64,000 nucleotides of DNA from Edaphobacter sp. GTDB lineage: Bacteria; Acidobacteriota; Terriglobia; Terriglobales; Acidobacteriaceae. The translations under genes and the position numbers were made by a program. The stretch spans positions 19,112-83,111 of the forward strand of contig JAOAPB010000056.1 of the NCBI GenBank assembly GCA_025462645.1, written 5' to 3'. A model generated the notes under the pieces. That model did no database searches. It saw only the letters and a program-made list of their open reading frames with translations, and had not been told where the DNA came from. Below are positions 43,855-52,941 of this stretch, piece by piece (positions within the stretch are counted from its first letter, which is position 1; each line of letters starts with the position of its first letter).

Positions 43855-44304
43855 TTACGGCTGCGTAAGTAGGTTCTTGAGTACCACGATTTGCAGGCCG
43901 GATGGATTGGAGAGAGCTTCGTCGTTCGTCACAAAGAACGTCGCATGACCGGACTGCGCGGTGGCGAGTTGGATCGCATCCGGTGTCTTGTATCCTCGGC
44001 TGGCGCGCAGATGTGCCGCCTCGCTGGCAATGACCGGAGATACCGCCAGCGTCTGTACATGAGAAGCGTTGAGAAGGATGCGGGAATATTGCCGGGCGAG
44101 CACCTGGTCTCCCCGTCGCAGCGGATGGACTAAGACCTCGGTCAACGTGAGCGTAGAAGTGACGATCTCAATGTCTCCGCACTCGACCGCTTCAAAAAAC
44201 GGCTGGAGCAGAGGAAGATACACAGGGTGCTTTTCGATGAAATAAATCAGCGGAGCTGTATCGAGGCCCACGGTGTGGCCAAGGAGCGGTTTCAGCCATT
44301 CCAC
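43855..44304 (-). CDS. PIN-domain ribonuclease toxin (VapC-like)
   Basis: A 149-residue PIN domain. Acidic active-site residues are visible in VGLDTAPLIYFIE (Asp near 15), LTLTEVLVHP (Glu near 54), KTPDAIQLATA (Asp near 109) and FFVTNDEAL (Asp near 128). VapC-type toxins cleave tRNA or rRNA when the antitoxin is lost. The gene overlaps the small upstream gene by 13 bp, the classic toxin-antitoxin layout. It may help keep the mobile element in the population. Confidence 0.88.
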   Translation of the reverse strand: MEWLKPLLGHTVGLDTAPLIYFIEKHPVYLPLLQPFFEAVECGDIEIVTSTLTLTEVLVHPLRRGDQVLARQYSRILLNASHVQTLAVSPVIASEAAHLRASRGYKTPDAIQLATAQSGHATFFVTNDEALSNPSGLQIVVLKNLLTQP

Positions 44305-44507
44305 GAGGCGCGCTCACTGTTGACGTACTCCTGGGCGTCTCGGTGTTGCCAGATCTCCTGCCCCAGACCGCACAACTCCATCACACTCGTTGCGCGCTCA
44401 CCATCGTGGGCCGTATGCTCTGCCAACTCCTGAATCAGACGCAGTTGTTCTTCGCGGGGTAAAGCCTCCGCCACGCGCAATGCCTGCTCGTAGGATGTGG
44501 TCGCCAT
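44292..44507 (-). CDS. antitoxin partner of the PIN-domain toxin
   Basis: About 71 residues from the ATG giving MATTSYEQALRVAEALP; a TTG 48 bp upstream would overlap the preceding gene. The first 35 residues are a helix-rich segment similar to small VapB-like antitoxins (ALPREEQLRLIQELAEH). The C-terminal part (QEIWQHRDAQEYVNSERASW) is of the type that wraps around the toxin active site. Translation is coupled to the toxin gene. The antitoxin role is inferred from operon structure and size. Confidence 0.72.
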   Translation of the reverse strand: MATTSYEQALRVAEALPREEQLRLIQELAEHTAHDGERATSVMELCGLGQEIWQHRDAQEYVNSERASWNG

Positions 44508-44523
44508 CGAAAAACTCCTGTGC

Positions 44524-44949
44524 TCATGATACCGGGCGTTGAGGCGGGACCGCAAAACAAATTCTCGGAGCCGGCGTGAGCGTCATAAGGCCAATGCCTG
44601 CCCGAAACACAATATGAAATCGCAACTCCTTCTCCCGCCATACGGCCACTGTCCGCGCCATCTCCATCGTGTCTGGTTGATCGCTCATTTCTAAGGGAAC
44701 CTGCCCCTCCGGCATCCTCTGCAAAGCCGTGGCATCGGCCCGGCAATCACGCGACATGGTGATCCCGTCCAGAGCGCTAAGATCCATGCCGACGAGTGCG
44801 AGTGCATAGAGGATTTGCTCCATTGCTGCGGAGACCGCTCCGCCGACTTCCTGATCCTCATAGCAGGAAACAGCGAGACTACACTCCCTTGGAAGCAGGA
44901 GTCTACCCTCTTCGTTGTGATGAAAGATCAATTGGCGGGGTTCACTCAT
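44524..44949 (-). CDS. protein of unknown function upstream of the toxin-antitoxin pair
   Basis: A 141-residue cytoplasmic protein of normal composition (AALVGMDLSALDGITMSRDC-like helix-turn pattern; EMARTVAVWREKELRFHIVF). It ends 16 bp before the antitoxin and probably shares its transcript. No domain recognised. It could be a third component of the toxin-antitoxin locus or independent cargo. Confidence 0.55.
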   Translation of the reverse strand: MSEPRQLIFHHNEEGRLLLPRECSLAVSCYEDQEVGGAVSAAMEQILYALALVGMDLSALDGITMSRDCRADATALQRMPEGQVPLEMSDQPDTMEMARTVAVWREKELRFHIVFRAGIGLMTLTPAPRICFAVPPQRPVS

Positions 44950-45486
44950 GTGAAGGTCCCTCGCAATCCCCCCTTACCTCGCACAGACGGTTGGGATTGG
45001 TTGTGGGATGGGAGTCTTGGGCGGTAGCGTACAGGATCGCAGCCGCTTGGGCGAATCGTCCGGTGCGGCAGGGGACATGATGTGCCGTTGTCTCAAGAGG
45101 GATCAAACTCTAGCTCCTCCATCCGGTCCGAAGGGAAAATACGTCTGCGGTGCGCCCCCGCAAACTGCCCTTAAAACCCGTGATCGGGGAGTTGGAAAAC
45201 CGAACAGAGTACGGTTCCTGCGACCTTTAGCTTTAGGGGCCTGGACATACGTCACAAGCTCCCCGACCGCAAAGGCAAGGGAATCCATCGCGCGCCTTGG
45301 GCGCCACGATTTAACTCTGTTAGGGGTTTCCACACCCCAGGACGGCGCGTGACCGTCCCTGTTCCATCATCGGACATACAAAAGCGAATGGCAATGGCTT
45401 TGCCGTCTCCAGGGAAACCGACGCTTTGACTTTCGCTTTCTAACGTTTTTTGCGAGCGAGAGGGGTAAAAGGGGTTTTGCCGGGAG
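44950..45486. other. non-coding or decayed DNA before the IS110 remnant
   Basis: No gene can be supported. Imperfect complementary stretches (GATCGGGGAGTT near 45190 and AGCTCCCCGACC near 45270) may be remains of a mobile element. A short GGGGTTTCCACACCCC palindrome-like run lies near 45335. Confidence 0.35.
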
Positions 45487-45745
45487 GGCCACACCGACGA
45501 TGAACCCGCGCAAGCCTGGAGAGCGGATCAAGACCGACCGGAGCGATTCAGAAAAACTGGCCATCCTATACCGCTCGGGCGATCTGACTCCGGTATGGGT
45601 TTCCAGACATGACACATGAAGCGCTTCGGGACCTAGTCAGAGCAAGGGGGGATCCATCGATGCACCTGATGCGTGTACGGCAGCAGTTGCTTGCCTTCCT
45701 GCTTCGTCATGGCCACAGCTATCGGACGCGCCGCGTTTCCGTTTC
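45487..45745 (+). pseudogene. decayed IS110-family transposase fragment
   Basis: Conceptual translation gives PRKPGERIKTDRSDSEKLA and YRSGDLTPVWV in one frame, then, after a one-base shift, PDMTHEALRDLVRAR and LMRVRQQLLAFLLRHG. These align in order with GDRVKTDRRDAEKLARCYRS, VWVPDEDSEALRDLVRAR and QMRARHRLSKFLLRSG of the IS110-type transposase at 62.6-63.7 kb. Only the middle of the gene remains, with no start, catalytic N-terminus or C-terminal domain. It marks an old insertion beside the toxin locus. Confidence 0.8.
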
Positions 45746-45954
45746 TTGATTGACGGAAAATCGCCGAGTCATACAGGAAGTCCCCAGTTACCCCAAAGGT
45801 TCCAATCGGCGGATAATGCGCGAGTCACGAGCAAACCGGAAGGAATCGGATCGCTTCTTGTCTGCCGACCATGCTCCAATATGTCTCTACCGAAGTCCCT
45901 GACGCTCCAGCAGGTTCCTATACTTGCGAAGAACTGCATACACTATGGACAGCC

Positions 45955-46527
45955 ATGCCGCGACCGAAGACCGGAGACAAGCGTGCTGCCATCCTCCGTG
46001 CAGCCACCGAGACGATTGCTGAAGATGGCGTCGGCGCGTCGACTGCCAGCATTGCGAAGGCTGCGGCCGTGGCGGAAGGATCGCTTTTCCGGTACTTTCC
46101 GGATAAAGACAAGCTGCTCAACGAGCTCTACGTCGAGTTGAAACTCGACGTGCGACACGCTATGATCGCGGGCTTTCCCGTGGCCGGGTCGCTCCGGAAG
46201 CGCGTACAACATATCTGGAACGCCTATGTTACCTGGGGCATGGAGTCGCCCGCGAAGCGCAAGGCGATGGTGCAGCTCGCGGTCTCCGAGCGCATCACCG
46301 GCCAAAGCAGACAGGAAGGGCAGGGGGGCTTCGAAGACGCTACCGGAGCCATGCAGCAGCTTATCACGCAGGGCAAATTGAGCGGCCTGCCGCTATCCTT
46401 TGCATCGGACCTTCTGCTCGCGATGGCGGAGACGACCATGACGTCCATGGCTACCAATCCAGCAAAAGCGGAGCGCTACCGCACTACAGGTTTCGAGGCC
46501 TTTTGGAGCGCGGCAGCCAAAAAGTAG
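45955..46527 (+). CDS. TetR/AcrR-family transcriptional regulator
   Basis: A 190-residue repressor from the ATG giving MPRPKTGDKRAAIL; the frame is open further upstream but without family similarity. The HTH spans about 10-56: IAEDGVGASTASIAKAAAVA, then GSLFRYFPDKDKLLNELY. The ligand-binding domain is helical. It is followed 77 bp later by a short-chain dehydrogenase, which it probably controls. Confidence 0.88.
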   Translation: MPRPKTGDKRAAILRAATETIAEDGVGASTASIAKAAAVAEGSLFRYFPDKDKLLNELYVELKLDVRHAMIAGFPVAGSLRKRVQHIWNAYVTWGMESPAKRKAMVQLAVSERITGQSRQEGQGGFEDATGAMQQLITQGKLSGLPLSFASDLLLAMAETTMTSMATNPAKAERYRTTGFEAFWSAAAKK

Positions 46528-46604
46528 ACTGATAGGAATTTTCCTACAATTAATGAGTATACACTCCGCTACGCTGCATCCAATCGGCAGAACGGAGGTT
46601 TTTG

Positions 46605-47465
46605 ATGTCCAAAGTATGGTTGGTAACAGGCAGCGCAAGTGGTTTGGGCCGCGATATTGCGGAGGCTGTTCTTGCTTCGGGTGATCGTCTCCTAGCGACG
46701 GCTCGCGATCCACACCGGCTGAACGATCTGGTGGAGCGATATGGCGAACAGGTGCAGACAGCGGCCCTCGATGTGGCAGATGAGGCTGCCGCCAAGGCCG
46801 CAGTCGCCAAGGCTGTTGACGTCTTCGGACGTTTGGATGTTGTTGTCAATAACGCGGGGTATGGAGATGTCTCCCCGTTTGAGCAAGTAAGTTCAGAGAG
46901 CTTTCGTGCTTTGATCGACACGAACTTCTTCGGTGTCGTCTATATGACGCGAGCGGCGATTCCGGTGATGCGGAAGCAGAAGAGTGGCTTTATTTTTCAG
47001 ATATCTTCTGTCGGCGGTAGGATAGCGGTTCCTGGAAATGCTGCTTATCACGCGGCAAAATGGGCTGTGGGAGGTTTCACCGAAACCATTGCTCAGGAAG
47101 TTGCTCCCTTTGGCGTTAAGGTGTGTGCCCTGGAGCCGGGAGGTATGCGGACCAACTGGGGCAAGCGCGCAACAGAGGGCATACCGGAGCTCTTACCTGA
47201 GTACGAGCCATCTGTAGGTGCGTTCATCAAGATGTTGCAGGACCATTGGGGGCACGAGATGAGCGACCCGGCAAAGGTCGCTCAGGTAATCCTGCAACTC
47301 GTCTCTAAAGATGAGCTTCCTGCGCATCTGTTGCTCGGCAGTGATGCCGTGCAGTATGCCCGGTTTGCCGAGGAAAAGCGGGAATCCGACGACAAGGCAT
47401 GGCGTGACATCAGCGTTTCAACCGACGTGCAGGATGTGAAGGGGCTGCCCGATTTGAAGTTCTGA
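46605..47465 (+). CDS. short-chain dehydrogenase/reductase
   Basis: A 286-residue classical SDR. The NAD(P)-binding TGSASGLGRDIAEAV lies near residue 7, NNAGYGD near 85, the catalytic Ser in FQISSVGGRI, and Y-x-x-x-K in YHAAKWAVGGF. The C-terminal extension is as in the family of oxidoreductases often found beside TetR repressors. GGAGG lies 8 bp before the ATG. Substrate unknown. It is about 45% similar by eye to the SDR encoded at 47605-48438 (shared NNAGYG and VEPG features). Confidence 0.9.
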   Translation: MSKVWLVTGSASGLGRDIAEAVLASGDRLLATARDPHRLNDLVERYGEQVQTAALDVADEAAAKAAVAKAVDVFGRLDVVVNNAGYGDVSPFEQVSSESFRALIDTNFFGVVYMTRAAIPVMRKQKSGFIFQISSVGGRIAVPGNAAYHAAKWAVGGFTETIAQEVAPFGVKVCALEPGGMRTNWGKRATEGIPELLPEYEPSVGAFIKMLQDHWGHEMSDPAKVAQVILQLVSKDELPAHLLLGSDAVQYARFAEEKRESDDKAWRDISVSTDVQDVKGLPDLKF

Positions 47466-47604
47466 GATGGGCGGCGGGCTAACGGAATTTCGTGGTCCGC
47501 CCGCCTTCCCCTCGATGCTTGTGTAGTGCTTCATCATGGTCAACGAGGAACGGTTCACTTGATCGAGTCACGGGCAAACCTAAGATGCTTTGCCGCCCAT
47601 GTCG

Positions 47605-48438
47605 TCAGGATGGAAAGTCCGTCGATTCTGAGACGCTTTGCCACTCTGCCGTCAATTCCGAATCACGCTTGATCCTGTCCGTCATGCGAACCACAGCGTC
47701 GCCACCCATCAGCAAATGCATGGGCTGCTGCTTCTTTCGCGTAAGATCGAGCAGCACCTGCGCCAGCCGGGCCGGGTCGCCTCCCTGCTTCCCGTGCTGA
47801 CCGTTAAGCCATGTCTGCATACCGGCCATGCCTTCGCGGTACTCCGGATGACGCGCCTTGATGTAGCGCACAGACTCTTCTGCCAGAAATTCGGTGCGGA
47901 AGAAACCCGGTTCCACAGCGGTGACTTGAATACCGAGCGGCTCAAGTTCCATCGTCAATGACTCGGACCAGCCTTCCATCGCGAACTTGCTTCCGCAGTA
48001 AAGCGAACTCATGGAAAAGCCGGCGATGCCCGCAACGGACGAAATATTGAAGATGCGTCCGCTGCGCTGCCTTCGCATGTGCGGAAGCACAGCCCGCGTC
48101 ACGTACATGGCACCAAAGAGATTCACGCGAAACTGCTCTTCCACATCCTGCTCTGTTGCCTCTTCGAACGGACCGAAGTGACCATAGCCGGCGTTGTTGA
48201 CCAGCACGTCGATACGGCCGAATTGTTCTACCGCCGCGTTCACGGCAGCAGAGGCAGCGCTGCCGTCTGTCACATCCAGTGGCAAAGCCAATAATCGTTC
48301 CGATTCGCCCAGTGCGGCAGTAACGGTAGCCGCCCTCCGGGCCGTCGCCACCACCGTCTCGCCCGCTTCCAATGCCGTTCGGGCAATCTGCAATCCCAAA
48401 CCGCGGCTGCTTCCCGTAATCATCCAAATCTTGCTCAT
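47605..48438 (-). CDS. short-chain dehydrogenase/reductase
   Basis: A 277-residue classical SDR from the ATG giving MSKIWMITGSSRGLG; an upstream in-frame start is less likely. Motifs are TGSSRGLGLQIART, NNAGYGHFGPFEEAT, the catalytic Ser in FNISSVAGIAG and Y-x-x-x-K in YCGSKFAMEGW. The C-terminal end (MHLLMGGDAVVRMTDRIKRD) resembles that of the SDR at 46605-47465. It is divergent from the AraC-type regulator gene 110 bp away, the usual arrangement for a regulated oxidoreductase. Substrate unknown. Confidence 0.9.
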   Translation of the reverse strand: MSKIWMITGSSRGLGLQIARTALEAGETVVATARRAATVTAALGESERLLALPLDVTDGSAASAAVNAAVEQFGRIDVLVNNAGYGHFGPFEEATEQDVEEQFRVNLFGAMYVTRAVLPHMRRQRSGRIFNISSVAGIAGFSMSSLYCGSKFAMEGWSESLTMELEPLGIQVTAVEPGFFRTEFLAEESVRYIKARHPEYREGMAGMQTWLNGQHGKQGGDPARLAQVLLDLTRKKQQPMHLLMGGDAVVRMTDRIKRDSELTAEWQSVSESTDFPS

Positions 48439-48547
48439 AGCGCTCTCCTTCTCATGGAGAGTAGAACGTGCCACTCTTCTGTAGGTAGACAGATCCGCGC
48501 ATAGGATTGCCTGATCCGCTCAAACAGCCTGAGCCTCGCCGCGTAGA

Positions 48548-49453
48548 ATGAAACAAGCCACCATGCAAGAGCTGCAACAAATCGTCCTTCGCCACACCAC
48601 AGGCACCGTGACGCCGACAGCTGTACCTGGGCTCACCCTCTACCGCTCGGAAACGGCGCGCTCCACCGCCATTCCCCTGATCTACACGCCGATGGTGTGC
48701 CTCATGGCGCAAGGGGAAAAGAAGGTGCATCTCGGCGGGAAGATCTTCCGCTACACGGCCTCAGACTATCTCCTTAGCTCGGTCGATCTACCGGTACGTG
48801 GCACTGTCTTCAGAGCCGCTCCCGGGGTGCCCTATCTTTCATTGAGCCTGGCACTCGATACTGTGCTGCTGAGCGAGATCGCGCTGACCATGTCAAAGCC
48901 TGTCCATGACGCCGAATCTACATGCGGCCTGGCCGTAGGCAGCCTGGATGAGCCGCTGCTGAACTGCTTCGTGCGACTGCTACGGTTGCTCGAGGAACCG
49001 CAGCACATCCCGCATCTGGCGCCACTCGTGACGCGAGAGATCTTCTATCGCATGTTGAGCGGAGAGCACGGCGCGATGCTCAGGCAAACATGTAGCGGGT
49101 ACGGTCGCGCGGCGCAGATCGCGCAGGCGATCCGTTGGATTCGCAGCCATTACAGCGAGCCCTTTTCAGCCGAGACGCTGGCCGATGTCGTTCACATGAG
49201 TCCGGCGTCGCTCAATCGGCACTTTCGTGCGGTCACCGCCATGAGCCCCCTGCAGTATCAGAAGCAGGTACGGCTGCAGGAGGCGCGCCGTCTGTTGCTC
49301 GCGGAAAGCCATGATGCTGCGACCACGGCCTTTCAAGTCGGCTATGCCTCGCCGTCCCAGTTCAGTCGCGAGTATGCGCGTACCTTCGGACGCCCGCCCA
49401 TGACGGATGCTGCTCGCCTCCGTAGTGGCGCAGAGCAGGTAGTAGTTCGATAA
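48548..49453 (+). CDS. AraC-family transcriptional regulator
   Basis: A 301-residue protein. The N-terminal cupin-like AraC_N domain (about 15-170) contains VPGLTLYRSE and LCLMAQGEKKVHLGGKIF-like residues (CLMAQGEKKVHLGGKIF). The C-terminal double HTH (about 195-290) has SAETLADVVHMSPASLNRHF and FQVGYASPSQFSREYARTFG. It is divergent from the SDR gene at 47605-48438, which is its probable target. Confidence 0.9.
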   Translation: MKQATMQELQQIVLRHTTGTVTPTAVPGLTLYRSETARSTAIPLIYTPMVCLMAQGEKKVHLGGKIFRYTASDYLLSSVDLPVRGTVFRAAPGVPYLSLSLALDTVLLSEIALTMSKPVHDAESTCGLAVGSLDEPLLNCFVRLLRLLEEPQHIPHLAPLVTREIFYRMLSGEHGAMLRQTCSGYGRAAQIAQAIRWIRSHYSEPFSAETLADVVHMSPASLNRHFRAVTAMSPLQYQKQVRLQEARRLLLAESHDAATTAFQVGYASPSQFSREYARTFGRPPMTDAARLRSGAEQVVVR

Positions 49454-49567
49454 GCATCGCCGCGGCTCCGAACCTTGGTCCAATTTGCAGACCATCTGTG
49501 TGTTAGAGCAGCGTCGGGCTTCCTGCCGCAATGCCGACCCTGATCCGCTAAAAGGTCAGCAGCCATT

Positions 49568-50125
49568 TCACTTGCACCTATCTTCTAATCTTGGAGTGTC
49601 GCGATACTTTCGATGACAGTTGCTGCAAGCGGTTGTCAATGCATCGGAAGCTTCAAGGATATTGTCCTGATTCTTCGATTTTGCCGCTTCATATGATTTC
49701 AGGCTCGCGTCGCGTAGCCCGTCTACCAGATTGGACCAATCTGCATTCTTTGTAGGAACTGGTCTTCCGTTTGAGCAGAGTCTTCCTGGAACCTCAAGGA
49801 GATCTGTCATTTCCGCCATGGCAAGAGAGATGTTCTCGATGGCATTCCATCCTCCGTAAACTCCGTTGAGCGGATCGGTCGCAGCGGAGGGAACCTGTGC
49901 GCGAGGAATGTCCGCAGGATTGACACTTTGTGCCGCGAAGATGACGTTCGATTCTGAAAACAGGGTGCCTCGCATCAACTGAGCAAGATTCGCAGGATGC
50001 TTGTGCTGAATGGTGTTCTGGGTAGGAGATTTCTTTGCCGATGGCGGTGCCTTCTCGATAGCCAAGGATGCGGATGTAATGACTGCTCCGGCGAGAATCA
50101 CCGGGATGAAAGTTTTGATGTGCAT
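49568..50125 (-). CDS. small periplasmic c-type cytochrome
   Basis: A 185-residue secreted protein. It has a signal peptide (residues 1-20, IPVILAGAVITSASLA) and, close to the C-terminus, one haem-binding C-x-x-C-H (ACSNCHRKY, about 167-175). The helical body and late CxxCH resemble cytochrome c' / c556-like proteins. It would carry electrons in the periplasm. It follows the two paralogous secreted proteins on the same strand and probably shares their transcript. Confidence 0.82.
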   Translation of the reverse strand: MHIKTFIPVILAGAVITSASLAIEKAPPSAKKSPTQNTIQHKHPANLAQLMRGTLFSESNVIFAAQSVNPADIPRAQVPSAATDPLNGVYGGWNAIENISLAMAEMTDLLEVPGRLCSNGRPVPTKNADWSNLVDGLRDASLKSYEAAKSKNQDNILEASDALTTACSNCHRKYRDTPRLEDRCK

Positions 50126-50134
50126 TCAACCTCT

Positions 50135-51067
50135 CTATTTTTGAGATCCTTGCGCTTGATTCTCGCCGCTGGCAGCAAGCGTGAGATCTGTATCGCGTTC
50201 GCCCTCGTGGCAGGTGTTCTCCCACAGCTCGTACTCCGGTTCATTGCCATGGACACGCCGGATAATCGCAGCGATCATCCACGGACGCTGGTAGACCGTT
50301 GCATCGGTAAAGGTCGCTTCATAGCGGAGCGTATCGTGATCGAGGAAGACGTAACGCTCCACAAGCGTCAGATGATCGCTTGCGAAGTCGCCCTCGTTGT
50401 CCAGGCGCGACTTGGAATTGTTGTTCGTCACCTCAACCACGAGCGTGTTTCCTTCCCAATGGCCACGTGAATCACCCATCCAAAGCTTCAACGTTTCGCC
50501 AAGGCGAGGTCGATTGTCCAGAGGGATCAGGCGAAACGGATGGTTCTGGTCATAGGTGATGGCGACATAACCCGGAAACTGTGATATCTCGAATTCGCTC
50601 CAGAAAGTGGAGCGGATTGGACCATCAGGCAGGCAGCGCTGCTGTGGGTCAACGTACTCCGGCTTCGTGACCTCGTCGATATGTGCTTCCAGGTCCTTTT
50701 GCTTTGCAGAGGCCTCAGGCAGATAAGGAATCCGTCCATCAGAAGGGTCGACGATGCGGCTCTCATGGAGAATGGGCTTCAATCCCTTGCGCTGCCGTTG
50801 CAACTCTTCAAGTCTTCCTCCACCGCGGCGTGGATTGGTGAGAGAGTAGGTCCCTCCCACCTCGGCCGCCCAAAATCCGCTTATATCGGGCTGCTCGTCC
50901 GCTCGGGTATTCGGGACCCAAGGCTTCGCGGATGCTGCGGTCTTATCTTCCGCGCGCACGGCATGTCGTTTCTGTCTTGCTTCGTCATCCTGCGCATGTC
51001 CTCCTTGGCCGAGGAGTGCAAAGGAAAGAGCGAAGAGTGCAATGATCTGACTTTGTTTTTGAAGCAT
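50135..51067 (-). CDS. secreted protein with GDSRGHWEG motif, paralogue of the next gene
   Basis: About 310 residues from the ATG giving MLQKQSQII, followed by a signal peptide (IIALFALSFALLGQGGHAQ). Conserved features are DISGFWAAEVGG, IPYLPEASAKQKDLEAHI, QQRCLPDGPIR and WMGDSRGHWEGNTLVVEV. The same order of motifs appears in the upstream paralogue. Proteins of this kind are frequent in Acidobacteriota near DUF6152 proteins; their function is not known to me. No catalytic residues are obvious. Confidence 0.78.
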   Translation of the reverse strand: MLQKQSQIIALFALSFALLGQGGHAQDDEARQKRHAVRAEDKTAASAKPWVPNTRADEQPDISGFWAAEVGGTYSLTNPRRGGGRLEELQRQRKGLKPILHESRIVDPSDGRIPYLPEASAKQKDLEAHIDEVTKPEYVDPQQRCLPDGPIRSTFWSEFEISQFPGYVAITYDQNHPFRLIPLDNRPRLGETLKLWMGDSRGHWEGNTLVVEVTNNNSKSRLDNEGDFASDHLTLVERYVFLDHDTLRYEATFTDATVYQRPWMIAAIIRRVHGNEPEYELWENTCHEGERDTDLTLAASGENQAQGSQK

Positions 51068-51110
51068 ACTTGGACTCCTGATTTCTGCGGGCCAGGCCCA
51101 CGACGAAGAG

Positions 51111-51941
51111 CTACGGATAGTGCTTCTCAAGGTCAAAGCCATAGCACTCGTACTCGAGAAGCTGGAACCGTGGTTCTTTGTGTCGATAGAGCGTCATACG
51201 CAACGTCCACGGCTTGCTGAAGGTCTTAGGATCGTCGATGGCGGCTTCGTACTGAATGTGATCGGGGTCAGTAGTCAGCGTATAGCGCTCGACCACATGC
51301 AGAGCGTCACTGTGAAAGTCACCCACATGGTCAAACCACGTCTGATCGTTGAAGTGAACAGAATCGACTATGAGAGTCCTCCCCTCCCAGTGTCCGCGCG
51401 AGTCACCGAGCCACCAATCGATGTGGCCTTCCGGATGCTTGCTCCCGTCCGTGTAGATAAACCGCACGGCGTGAGCGTACTCGTAGTAGATCGATATCTT
51501 CTCCTCAGATTGCAATATCTGAAATGGCAGAGGAGTGTAAGTGATGCGTGGCACGCCAGGGAGAAAGCATTTCTGGCGAGGATCTGTCTTAGCGCGCGAT
51601 TCGAAGTTCTCCTTCTTCTTCGCAAGGGCCTCGGGGAGATACGGGATCGCCCCTCCGTCGACAACGCTCTGACCTGCAGGACCCTCTCTACTGGCGATAT
51701 GGTCCAGCAGATCTTGATCTGCGGTGTTCATCACTTGCCAAAAGCCTGAAAGGTCCGGGTGCCGATTGTCCGCTCTTCGAACCCCGCGAACATTCTTCGC
51801 TGCATCTGCACGCGAAGGTGCTTCTGTGCGTGCTTGAGCAAAACCAAACACTCCATGAAGCGTCAGATAGATTCCAAGAGCGATCGCAAAGCGTCGTACT
51901 GCAGTGTGGCGATAAAAGGCGTAGCGCAACTTAACTCCCAA
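51111..51941 (-). CDS. secreted protein with GDSRGHWEG motif, paralogue of the downstream gene
   Basis: A 276-residue protein with a signal peptide (FAIALGIYLTLHGVFGFAQ). Shared with the gene at 50135-51067 are DLSGFWQVMNTA, IPYLPEALAKKKENFE, RQKCFLPGVPR and WWLGDSRGHWEGRTLIVDSV, followed by DFHSDALHVVERYTL. It lies 43 bp upstream of its paralogue on the same strand, pointing to tandem duplication. Function unknown; location is periplasm or surface. Confidence 0.78.
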   Translation of the reverse strand: MGVKLRYAFYRHTAVRRFAIALGIYLTLHGVFGFAQARTEAPSRADAAKNVRGVRRADNRHPDLSGFWQVMNTADQDLLDHIASREGPAGQSVVDGGAIPYLPEALAKKKENFESRAKTDPRQKCFLPGVPRITYTPLPFQILQSEEKISIYYEYAHAVRFIYTDGSKHPEGHIDWWLGDSRGHWEGRTLIVDSVHFNDQTWFDHVGDFHSDALHVVERYTLTTDPDHIQYEAAIDDPKTFSKPWTLRMTLYRHKEPRFQLLEYECYGFDLEKHYP

Positions 51942-52307
51942 AGACGCACTAGATACACCGCCGACACGGAAATATCAAAAACGTGAGATTGTGATGTTGA
52001 GAACGAGCACGCGAATTCGCGGCGCTTATGAATGCTAGAGCAATGACATGCCGTAACACTCTGTGAGTACAGAGCGGCGACAACAGTTTGTTATCTGCGA
52101 GACATGCATGGGCTGACCATAAGAGAAACTAACTCGTACGTCAAGCGTTTCAGTTCGATAATTACAAAATTTCGTGTCGCAAGCTTGACACAATAAATAA
52201 CTCAGGTTAGGGTTCAACACATGACGCATATCTTTCACACTCTTTGTTGTCGCTGTCGCCACGAGCAATCCGGCGTCGGGGAGATGTGTGTCTATCGCAT
52301 CTAGTCA

Positions 52308-52366
52308 ACGGACCATTCGTCCGTAGGTCATAGCCCGCGCCAGCCACACTGGAAGCGGGCTTTTCT
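52308..52366 (+). terminator. two tandem hairpins in the leader of the DUF6152 operon
   Basis: ACGGAC-cattc-GTCCGT at 52308-52324 is followed by AGCCCGC (52332-52338) and GCGGGCT (52355-52361), the latter enclosing CCAG/CTGG and running into TTTTCT. The second has the form of an intrinsic terminator on the + strand. Since no + strand gene ends just upstream, it may attenuate the following operon or terminate a small RNA. Confidence 0.5.
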
Positions 52367-52416
52367 ACGTCTGTGCTTCTGCGTGGCTGTGAACTTACTC
52401 AGCACAGGAGCATCCG

Positions 52417-52833
52417 TTGAATCGTCTTATTCGCACTCTCATCGTGTCGATGATCGCATTCGTCACTGCGACGTCGGCATTTGCGCATCATTCGTTCTCT
52501 TCCGAGTTCGATATCAACAAGCCCGTCACCTTGCGTGGCAAATTGACAAAGCTGGATTGGATCAATCCACACGCTTGGCTGTACATCGACGTCAAGGGGG
52601 ATGACGACAAGATCGTCAGCTGGGCCATCGAAACGGGCGGTCCCAATAATCTACTGCGTCGTGGACTTCGCAAGACAGACTTTCCCATCGGTACTGAGAT
52701 CGTAGTGCAGGGCTACGCCGCAAAGAACGGTGCGCACACTGCCGATGGACGCAATATCACCTTCGCCGATGGTCGTAAGTTCTTCGGCGGAACGCCCGGC
52801 GATGGCGGTCCTGAGGACGGACAACGCAAGTAG
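52417..52833 (+). CDS. DUF6152-family secreted protein
   Basis: A 138-residue protein starting at TTG with AGGAG 6 bp upstream. It has a signal peptide (IVSMIAFVTATSAFA) and the family start HHSFSSEFDINKPVTLRG, then KLDWINPHAWLYIDVKG and NNLLRRGLRKTDFPIGTE. This single beta domain is common in Acidobacteriota; its function is unknown. It is the first gene of a + strand run with rhodanese, GlcG-like and transporter genes. Confidence 0.85.
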   Translation: MNRLIRTLIVSMIAFVTATSAFAHHSFSSEFDINKPVTLRGKLTKLDWINPHAWLYIDVKGDDDKIVSWAIETGGPNNLLRRGLRKTDFPIGTEIVVQGYAAKNGAHTADGRNITFADGRKFFGGTPGDGGPEDGQRK

Positions 52834-52941
52834 CTCAGGACTTATGAAATCTTCTGCGCTGTCGGTGATTCGATCAGCGCTCGATTAGAAACGCGCTTAG
52901 CGCAAAGCGCCGTGCTAACGGCAAGAGACAAGGACTTGATC

